7,878 nucleotides of DNA from JANNAV01 sp031384695 (lineage in GTDB: Bacteria > Pseudomonadota > Alphaproteobacteria > Rhodobacterales > Rhodobacteraceae): assembly GCA_031384695.1 (NCBI GenBank), contig JANNAV010000349.1:1-7878 (forward strand). Direction: 5' to 3'. Shown piece after piece: positions 1-4,415 of the stretch (position 1 is the stretch's first letter; each line of letters begins with the position of its first letter). The position numbers and the translations under genes were made by a program. The notes beneath the pieces were generated by a model, which had not been told where the DNA came from, did no database searches, and worked only from the letters and a program-made list of their open reading frames with translations.

Positions 1-40
1 GTTTTGCATTTGATCTGGATCAGCAGATCAAATGCAAAAC
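1..40. repeat. Perfect 17-bp inverted repeat (palindrome 1)
   Basis: Arms at 1-17 (GTTTTGCATTTGATCTG) and 24-40 are perfectly complementary, around a 6-base centre GATCAG. The window begins exactly at the left arm, so the structure could extend further left. There is no T-run after the right arm, so a simple intrinsic terminator for a gene to the left is not well supported. It shares the TCAG-containing centre and the AT-rich core with palindrome 2. Confidence 0.9.
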
Positions 41-68
41 GCAACATTCCCGGCGTTTGGCCTGTCTT

Positions 69-105
69 GGTTTGCCTTCAATCTGATTCAGATTGAAGGC
101 AAACC
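69..105. repeat. Perfect 18-bp inverted repeat (palindrome 2)
   Basis: Arms at 69-86 and 88-105 are perfectly complementary around a single T at 87; the core reads CAATCTGATTCAGATTG. As a hairpin the loop would be ATT with 17 paired bases. The right part of this element (83-111) resembles 2225-2253 downstream of xrtD: 13 identical bases, then a second block with 10 of 12 identical after a 4-base divergent stretch. Confidence 0.9.
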
Positions 106-235
106 GCTTTAGACGGGTCTATGGGCCGGACTGTCGAAACACAACCTTGATGCGGCGGACAAGCTCAAATGCCCGGCTACCCGCTCTGACCCGGTCCGGC
201 AGACCAGTGTGATGACGATCCATCCCCTCCCATCC

Positions 236-283
236 CCATCCCCGGCGCGCAGCACGCAGCACGCAGCAATGTGCCGGGGATGG
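236..283. repeat. 11-bp inverted repeat enclosing heptamer tandem repeats
   Basis: CCATCCCCGGC at 236-246 is perfectly complementary to 273-283. The 26-base interior contains GCAGCAC at 249-255 and 256-262 plus a partial third copy at 263-268. Upstream, 220-240 repeats a CCATCCCC-like string. It lacks the TCAG centre of the other palindromes and is probably unrelated to them. Function unknown. Confidence 0.75.
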
Positions 284-322
284 AGCATTCCGGCTCAGAA
301 CGATGGGGAAGTCATAAGACAA

Positions 323-366
323 GCCTGTTGCGGACAATCGGGTTCAGCCGGTTGTCCGCAACAGGC
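323..366. repeat. Long inverted repeat with GTTCAG centre (palindrome 3)
   Basis: GCCTGTTGCGGACAA at 323-337 is perfectly complementary to 352-366. The stem continues inward through one T-G pair and three further pairs (338-341 with 348-351), leaving the loop GTTCAG at 342-347. The arm sequence differs completely from palindromes 1 and 2, yet complementarity and centre are kept. The end of the right arm overlaps an 11-base string, GCAACATTCCC at 365-375, that also occurs directly after palindrome 1 at 41-51. Confidence 0.88.
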
Positions 367-391
367 AACATTCCCAAGCTGATCTTGTCTT

Positions 392-428
392 GGATTTCCG
401 TCAATCCGCATCAGATCAAGGGAAATCC
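392..428. repeat. Imperfect inverted repeat with CATCAG centre (palindrome 4)
   Basis: GGATTTCC at 392-399 and GGAAATCC at 421-428 pair perfectly. Extending inward to 407 and 413 gives 12 paired positions out of 16, around a centre reading GCATCAG at 408-414. It is a weaker member of the group formed by palindromes 1-3, and its membership is an interpretation based on architecture and centre sequence. Confidence 0.55.
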
Positions 429-481
429 GCCGCGCCGCGCCGCGCTTGAAAAAACCTGCCCTCCGGCATCCGCTCAGGGAC

Positions 482-510
482 TCGTCAGCCCTGGCTTTTC
501 GGGGTATAAG
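482..510 (+). promoter_or_regulatory. Possible sigma-70-type promoter for xrtD
   Basis: TCGTCA at 482-487 matches four of six positions of the -35 consensus. TATAAG at 505-510 matches five of six of the -10 consensus, and the spacer is 17 bases. Transcription would start near 517, leaving a leader of roughly 107 bases before the xrtD ATG at 624. This is pattern matching only: alphaproteobacterial promoters are often degenerate. I looked for a sigma-54 -24/-12 element, known to regulate some other PEP-CTERM systems, and found none with correct spacing. Confidence 0.35.
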
Positions 511-623
511 CCACCTGTCACGTTTCCCTTTTCACAAGGCACCACAGGCAATTACCCCCCCCTGCGCCCACCCCGCGCGCCCACCCGGTGCTGCCCCGGT
601 GCCGCCGATACCAGACAGGTCCC

Positions 624-2207
624 ATGACGATTTCCCCCTCCCCCGCGCGCAGCCTCAGTTTGAACCCGCTTGGTCTTGCCTGGTTCGCGCTGCTGGTCGT
701 ATCGGCGGTGCCGATGTTCTGGCTGGGCTTCCTCTCGCTCGCCGCGGCCTGGGCCACCCCGGAATACAGCCAGGGGCCGATCATTCCGCTGATCTCGCTC
801 TATCTCTTCCTGCGCGAGTTGCGCCGCCGTCCGGCGCCGCCTGCGGGCACCGCGGCCAACCGGGTGCCGGGGATCGTGGTGATCCTGTTTGCGCTGGTGT
901 TTGCGATCTTTGGCAACCTGATCCGCATCCCCGATGTGGTGACCTATGCCTTCATCATCTGGGTCATGGGGGTGGTGCTGGTGGGCTTTGGCTGGGGTCA
1001 GGGCAAAACCCACTGGGCCCCGGTGCTGCATCTGATCTTCATGCTGCCCTTGCCGCAATTCGTGTTCTGGAATCTGACCATCACCCTGCAACTGATCTCG
1101 TCCAACCTCGGCGTCTGGTTTGTCGCAATGATGGGGGTGCCGGTGTTTCTGGAAGGCAATGTGATCGACCTTGGCATCTACAAGCTGCAGGTCGCCGAGG
1201 CCTGTTCCGGCCTGCGCTATCTGTTCCCGATCCTGTCGTTCTCGTACCTGTTCGGCATCCTCTATCGCGGGCCGTTCTGGCACAAGGCGGTGCTGTTCCT
1301 GATGGCCGCCCCCCTGACCGTGTTCATGAACTCGTTCCGCATCGGGGTGATCGGGGTGCTGGTCAACAGCTATGGCATCGAACAGGCCGAGGGCTTCCTG
1401 CACGTCTTTGAAGGCTGGGTGATCTTTGGCGCCTGTATCGTCATCCTGTTCATCATGGCGATCGGCTTGCAGCGGCTGACGCCGAACCCGTTGCCCTTCC
1501 GCGACACCATCGATCTCGATTTCGAAGGTTTTGGCACGCAGGCCAGGCGGTTCACCGCCATTGGCGTTTCGCGCGGCATGATCATCGCCGCCCTGCTGAC
1601 CACGGTGATCGCGGTGGCGTTCGTGGTGACCCCGCCGCGCCCGCGCATCGACCCTGTGCGCGACGGCTTTGCGCTGTTTCCGCGCGACATCGGCGCGTGG
1701 TCGGGCAGCGTCTCGGCGCTGGAGCCCAACATCGAGCGCGTGCTGGGCGCCACCGATTACATCAACGCCACCTATTCCACGCCGGGTGAGGTGCCTTACG
1801 TCAATTTCTTTGCCGCCTGGTATCAAAAGCAGACCGAAGGCTCCGGCATCCACTCCCCCGCCGTCTGCCTGCCGGTGGGCGGCTGGGAGGTGTTTTCCAT
1901 CGACCCCACCCCGATCGCCATTCCCGGCACGGTCTATGGCAACTTCATCGTCAACCGGGCGGTGATCCAGAAGGGGATGAACAAACAACTGGTCTATTAC
2001 TGGTTCGAACAGCGCGGCAAACGGATGACCAACGACTATCTCGCCAAGATCAGCGTGGTCTGGGACAGCCTGATCCTGGGCCGCAGCGACGGGGCGATGA
2101 TCCGCTTTGTCACCCCGATCGAGACCAACGAGACCGACGCCGATGCGCGGTTGCAGCGCTTCATGGCGGTGCTGCTGCCGAAACTGCCACGGTTCGTGCC
2201 GGAATAA
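624..2207 (+). CDS. xrtD: Exosortase fused to EpsI domain (XrtD type, VPLPA-CTERM system)
   Basis: Exosortases are inner-membrane transpeptidase-like enzymes thought to cleave and re-anchor proteins with PEP-CTERM-like C-terminal sorting signals. From the ATG at 624 the product has 527 residues. Residues 15-285 form the multi-helix membrane domain and carry the expected triad: Cys194 in EACSGLR, Arg239 in NSFRIG and His260 in FLHVFEGW. A further helix near 319-336 precedes an EpsI-type domain up to the C-terminus, with HSPAVCLPVGGWEV (His410, Cys415) and the YWFEQRGKRM stretch. The fused EpsI domain and length fit XrtD of Rhodobacterales, whose substrates end in a VPLPA-CTERM tail; substrate specificity is inferred from the family. 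I prefer ATG 624 to the in-frame GTG at 588, because the 12 extra residues are not exosortase-like and a weak ACAGGT ribosome site lies at 616-620. It stands alone, followed by a terminator and convergent to a rhomboid gene. Confidence 0.9.
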   Translation: MTISPSPARSLSLNPLGLAWFALLVVSAVPMFWLGFLSLAAAWATPEYSQGPIIPLISLYLFLRELRRRPAPPAGTAANRVPGIVVILFALVFAIFGNLIRIPDVVTYAFIIWVMGVVLVGFGWGQGKTHWAPVLHLIFMLPLPQFVFWNLTITLQLISSNLGVWFVAMMGVPVFLEGNVIDLGIYKLQVAEACSGLRYLFPILSFSYLFGILYRGPFWHKAVLFLMAAPLTVFMNSFRIGVIGVLVNSYGIEQAEGFLHVFEGWVIFGACIVILFIMAIGLQRLTPNPLPFRDTIDLDFEGFGTQARRFTAIGVSRGMIIAALLTTVIAVAFVVTPPRPRIDPVRDGFALFPRDIGAWSGSVSALEPNIERVLGATDYINATYSTPGEVPYVNFFAAWYQKQTEGSGIHSPAVCLPVGGWEVFSIDPTPIAIPGTVYGNFIVNRAVIQKGMNKQLVYYWFEQRGKRMTNDYLAKISVVWDSLILGRSDGAMIRFVTPIETNETDADARLQRFMAVLLPKLPRFVPE

Positions 2208-2208
2208 A

Positions 2209-2249
2209 GCGCTTTGCGTCTGACCTGATTCAGATTGGCTTCAAATCGC
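2209..2249. repeat. Degenerate palindrome centred on TGATTCA (palindrome 5)
   Basis: Arms 2209-2228 and 2230-2249 are centred on T2229. By hand count 13 of 20 positions are Watson-Crick pairs and three more are G-T pairs. The centre CTGATTCAGATTG (2225-2237) is identical to 83-95 in palindrome 2, and CAAATCGCTTCA (2242-2253) matches 10 of 12 bases at 100-111. It begins two bases after the xrtD stop codon and precedes the terminator hairpin. Confidence 0.6.
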
Positions 2250-2259
2250 TTCAACCGCC

Positions 2260-2289
2260 AAGAGCCGTCCGAAAGGGCGGCTCTTTCTA
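2260..2289 (+). terminator. Intrinsic terminator of xrtD
   Basis: AAGAGCCGTCC at 2260-2270 pairs with 2275-2285 (one A-U position replaced by G-U) around a GAAA tetraloop. The right arm runs into a short T-rich tail, CTCTTTCT. It lies about 50 bases after the xrtD stop and abuts the stop codon of the convergent rhomboid gene. Read from the minus strand the stem is followed by GGCGG rather than T's, so it is a better terminator for xrtD than for the rhomboid gene. Confidence 0.8.
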
Positions 2290-3015
2290 ACTGGCATGGG
2301 CGTTGACGATGTAACCGCCCCACAGCGCCAGCAGCGCGCCAGTTGCAAAGCCGCCGAGGTGGGTTTCCCAGGCCAGATTGCCGTCTTGCAGCACCCAGAC
2401 CGCAGCGTTCAGCCCGGCCAGCCCCAGAACCACCGCCAGCGGCCGCAATCCCCGTTTGATAAACTGGGGGCTGATCAGTTGGGGGCTGATCAGGTGGCTG
2501 GCTCTCGCGTCGGGGTCGTTGCGGCTGTCCTGCCAATCCCATACCGTCCAGGCGCCGGCCAGACCGAAGATCGCGCCCGAGGCGCCGATCATCGGGGCGG
2601 GGCTGGAACTGAGCCCCCCGAACGCCAGCGCGCCACCAAGTGCTGACAGCCCGTAAAGCACCAGCAGGCCGCGCGCGCCGCACCGCTCCTGCGTCAGATC
2701 GCCCAGCCATGCCAGCCCCAGCATATTGCCGATCAGATGCCCGGCGCCCGCATGCAACGCCGCATAGCTGAAGAACATCACCACCGCCTGCCCGCGATAA
2801 TTCGGCCGCCAATCCCAAAGCAGCCCGGCCCAGAACCCGCCATACTGATAGCTGAGCCCCCGCCAGCGCGCATTGCCCCAAAGCCCGAAATCGGCGCCCT
2901 GCAGTGCGACCTCGACGACCACGCAGATCAGGATCAACCCCAGCAGGGCATAGCGTCCGGTGCGGGGCGGCTGTGCGGGGCGGCAAGACGGCTGGAGGGG
3001 AGATCGGTTCGCCAT
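2287..3015 (-). CDS. Rhomboid-family intramembrane serine protease
   Basis: Rhomboids cleave transmembrane segments of substrate proteins within the membrane, using a Ser-His dyad. With the start at MANRSPLQPS the product has 242 residues and about six membrane helices (first near 22-38). Family signatures: HAGAGHLIGN (His88, His93, Asn97) in helix 2, GASG with nucleophile Ser146, and His219 in ETHLGGF in the last helix, so both catalytic residues are present. Between them, residues 174-186 hold an in-frame duplication, LISPQ-LISPQ, in a loop. Start choice: ATG at 3015-3013 has an AGAGG-type purine-rich ribosome site just before it. An in-frame TTG at 3132 would add 39 residues made largely of a DNA tandem repeat and looks wrong. 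The gene is convergent with xrtD and divergent from gmd. Its substrate is unknown; a role in maturing exosortase-system proteins is only a guess from proximity. Confidence 0.85.
   Translation of the reverse strand: MANRSPLQPSCRPAQPPRTGRYALLGLILICVVVEVALQGADFGLWGNARWRGLSYQYGGFWAGLLWDWRPNYRGQAVVMFFSYAALHAGAGHLIGNMLGLAWLGDLTQERCGARGLLVLYGLSALGGALAFGGLSSSPAPMIGASGAIFGLAGAWTVWDWQDSRNDPDARASHLISPQLISPQFIKRGLRPLAVVLGLAGLNAAVWVLQDGNLAWETHLGGFATGALLALWGGYIVNAHAS
2465..2494. repeat. 15-bp tandem duplication inside the rhomboid gene
   Basis: TGGGGGCTGATCAGT at 2465-2479 is followed by the same 15 bases, with only the last differing, at 2480-2494. It is in frame with the minus-strand rhomboid gene and encodes the doubled LISPQ in the loop between catalytic Ser146 and His219, so the reading frame is preserved. 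Confidence 0.9.
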
Positions 3016-3048
3016 CCCCCTCTTTTGTGCAAGCAAAGCCCGCAAGGC

Positions 3049-3108
3049 AAGGCCCGCTGCGCGCAGATCGCCGCGCGCAAGGCCCGCCGCGCGCAGATCG
3101 CCGCGCGC
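3049..3108. repeat. 30-bp tandem repeat, two copies
   Basis: Two 30-base units, 3049-3078 and 3079-3108, differ at one position (T3058 versus C3088) and are followed by six bases of a third copy. The period is a multiple of three, so on the minus strand an in-frame extension of the rhomboid ORF reads ARGDLRAAGL twice. The repeat sits 34 bases upstream of the preferred rhomboid ATG, so it is more likely in the promoter or 5' leader than coding. Confidence 0.9.
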
Positions 3109-3319
3109 AAGGCCGAAAACCGTCGCCCGCAAGCACCCGCCCTGCGCGCCGCAATCATAGCGCCGGCCTTTTCATCGGCCGGCCTGCGGGACGCGCGCGT
3201 GGGTTCGGCGACCCTGAAGTCGCACTCCCCCCCCAAAAGCCGTTCGCCGCCGAAGCCGCGAAAAGCGATTGCAGCCCTGCGTTTGCGCGGGTAACACGCG
3301 GCTGACTACGGAGTTGAGC

Positions 3320-3397
3320 ATGGGGCAAAGGAAGTGGCGCTTGCCGCGGTGCAGCAAGCGCGGTAAATCTGCCTTTTCAAGGCAATCACAGGGCTGA
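3320..3397 (+). CDS. Possible 25-codon leader ORF upstream of gmd
   Basis: ATG at 3320 opens a frame of 25 codons ending at TGA 3395-3397, four bases before the gmd ATG. GGAG at 3310-3313, six bases before this ATG, is a better ribosome site than the one seen for gmd itself (AGGG at 3390-3393). The peptide MGQRKWRLPRCSKRGKSAF… is strongly basic (eight Lys/Arg of 25). The frame contains two potential hairpins: 3337-3344 with 3354-3361, and 3370-3375 with 3379-3384. It matches no family I know. It could be a leader peptide whose translation couples to or controls gmd, or a chance frame in GC-rich DNA; no conservation data are available. Confidence 0.3.
   Translation: MGQRKWRLPRCSKRGKSAFSRQSQG
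3337..3361 (+). promoter_or_regulatory. 8-bp hairpin in the gmd leader
   Basis: GCGCTTGC at 3337-3344 is perfectly complementary to 3354-3361 with a 9-base loop. A second small stem, TGCCTT at 3370-3375 with 3379-3384, follows. Neither is followed by a U-run, so they are not obvious terminators. They could influence translation of gmd if the leader ORF is read. Confidence 0.4.
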
Positions 3398-3401
3398 AGA
3401 C

Positions 3402-4415
3402 ATGAAAAAGGCATTTGTTACCGGCATTACCGGGCAAGACGGCGCGTATTTGGCCAAGCTGCTGTTGGAAAAAGGCTATGAGGTGCATGGCGGCGTGCGG
3501 CGGATTTCGCAGCCCGAGCGCGTGCGGCTGGAAAAGGTCGGCGTGGCCAACGACGTGCATCTGCACGAGTTCGACCTGTCCGAGATGAACAACATCTTCC
3601 GCACCATCCGCGATGTGCCGGTGGACGAGTTCTACAACCTCGCGGCCCAAAGCTTTGTCGGCTCAAGCTGGGATCTGCCGATCTATGCCGCCGATGTGAA
3701 CGGCATGGGTGTCGTGCGCATTCTGGATACATTGCGCACCCTGAAGCCCGACACAAGGTTCTATCAGGCCTCGACCTCCGAGATGTTCGGTCTGGTGCAG
3801 GAGGTGCCGCAGTCCGAGACCACCCGGCTTTACCCGCGCTCGCCCTACGGCGTGGCCAAGGTTTATGGCCATTACATCACCGCCAATTACCGCGAAAGCT
3901 TCAGGATGCACGCCTCGTCGGGCATCTTGTTCAACCATGAAAGCCCGTTGCGCGGCAAGGAATTCGTCACCCGCAAGATCACCCTGGCGCTGGCGCGGCT
4001 GGCGCGGGGTGGCCATGAGCCTTGCGTGCTGGGCAATATGGATGCCAAGCGCGACTGGGGCTTTGCCGGCGATTATGTCGAGGGCATGTGGCGGATGCTG
4101 CAACAGGACGTGGCCGATGATTACGTGCTGGCCACCGGCATCACCACCACGATCCGCGATTTCGTAACCTTTGCCGCCGAGGCTTTGGCGATGGATCTGG
4201 ACTGGCAGGGCGAGGGCGTCTCCGAAACCGCGACCGACCGCAAAAGCGGCAAGCGGGTGATCGAGGTCAGCGAAAAGTTCTTCCGCCCCGCCGAGGTGGA
4301 TCTGCTGATCGGTGATCCGTCCAAGGCCGCGCGCAAGCTGGGCTGGAAGGCCAGCGTGGCGGTGCGTGATCTGGCGCAGATGATGGCCAGGTCGGATTAT
4401 GATGACCTTGCCTGA
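3402..4415 (+). CDS. gmd: GDP-mannose 4,6-dehydratase
   Basis: Gmd is a cytoplasmic NADP-dependent short-chain dehydrogenase of the extended (SDR) type. It converts GDP-D-mannose to GDP-4-keto-6-deoxymannose, precursor of GDP-fucose, GDP-rhamnose, perosamine and related sugars. The 337-residue product has the usual length. The N-terminal nucleotide-binding motif is TGITGQDG (7-14). The catalytic set is Thr125 and Glu127 in ASTSEMFG, with Tyr149 and Lys153 in SPYGVAKVYGH. NHESPLRG (178-185), DAKRDWGFAGDYVEGMW (214-230) and FRPAEVDLLIGDPSKA (294-309) are characteristic of the family. No in-frame ATG, GTG or TTG lies between an upstream TGA (3315) and 3402, fixing the start. The next gene overlaps its end. 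The enzyme that would finish the sugar (GMER/WcaG or Rmd reductase, or a PerA aminotransferase) is not in the window, so the final 6-deoxyhexose cannot be named. Confidence 0.93.
   Translation: MKKAFVTGITGQDGAYLAKLLLEKGYEVHGGVRRISQPERVRLEKVGVANDVHLHEFDLSEMNNIFRTIRDVPVDEFYNLAAQSFVGSSWDLPIYAADVNGMGVVRILDTLRTLKPDTRFYQASTSEMFGLVQEVPQSETTRLYPRSPYGVAKVYGHYITANYRESFRMHASSGILFNHESPLRGKEFVTRKITLALARLARGGHEPCVLGNMDAKRDWGFAGDYVEGMWRMLQQDVADDYVLATGITTTIRDFVTFAAEALAMDLDWQGEGVSETATDRKSGKRVIEVSEKFFRPAEVDLLIGDPSKAARKLGWKASVAVRDLAQMMARSDYDDLA

Larger units (their letters stand above)
1..623. other. Palindrome-rich non-coding region upstream of xrtD
   Basis: I see no convincing gene in this 623-base stretch. 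The open frames here (119-337 on the minus strand, 271-627 and 446-1411 on the plus strand) lack recognisable domains, run through inverted repeats, or continue out of frame into xrtD. The region is instead a string of inverted repeats at 1-40, 69-105, 236-283, 323-366 and 392-428, followed by a possible promoter at 482-510 and a C-rich tract before the xrtD start. Nothing recognisable was found at 106-235. It probably serves as the regulatory region of xrtD and perhaps of a gene left of the window, but that is inference. Confidence 0.7.
3016..3401. other. Divergent intergenic region between rhomboid gene and gmd
   Basis: This 386-base stretch holds no recognised protein family. It contains a two-copy 30-bp tandem repeat (3049-3108), a 7-bp hairpin (GCCGGCC at 3162-3168 with 3177-3183), and a possible leader ORF (3320-3397) with two hairpins in it. 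Promoters for both divergent genes are expected here, but I could not pick a convincing -35/-10 pair on either strand. Confidence 0.7.

Noticed and set aside
1..105. Palindromes 1 and 2 as intrinsic terminators of a gene left of the window
   Set aside because: Neither right arm is followed by a T-run on the plus strand, and a pair of AT-rich perfect palindromes with related centres is better explained as a repeat family. A termination role is not excluded.
119..337. 72-codon minus-strand frame in the upstream region, ending LVRRIKVVFRQSGP
   Set aside because: I considered a transposase remnant, but no catalytic motif, terminal repeats or target duplication supports it, and its start lies inside palindrome 3.
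1..428. CRISPR array
   Set aside because: The repeats are palindromes with differing sequences and irregular spacing, not identical direct repeats separated by uniform spacers.
475..493. 5-bp hairpin CAGGG/CCCTG near the promoter
   Set aside because: Too short with a 9-base loop to distinguish from chance in GC-rich DNA.
552..1988. 478-codon minus-strand frame opposite xrtD
   Set aside because: Low-complexity His/Asp/Arg-rich translation with no recognisable motif; it is an antisense shadow of the exosortase gene.
2036..3154. 372-codon minus-strand frame overlapping the rhomboid gene in another frame
   Set aside because: It is out of frame with the rhomboid catalytic motifs and overlaps the xrtD 3' end and terminator; its composition is Arg/Gly/Ala-biased.
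3201..3214. GGGTTCGGCGACCC, resembling a tRNA T-arm
   Set aside because: No acceptor stem, D-arm, anticodon arm or CCA end could be found around it.
3300..3350. Sigma-54 (-24/-12) promoter before gmd at TGGCGC
   Set aside because: The required GC dinucleotide is absent at the correct distance from the GG.
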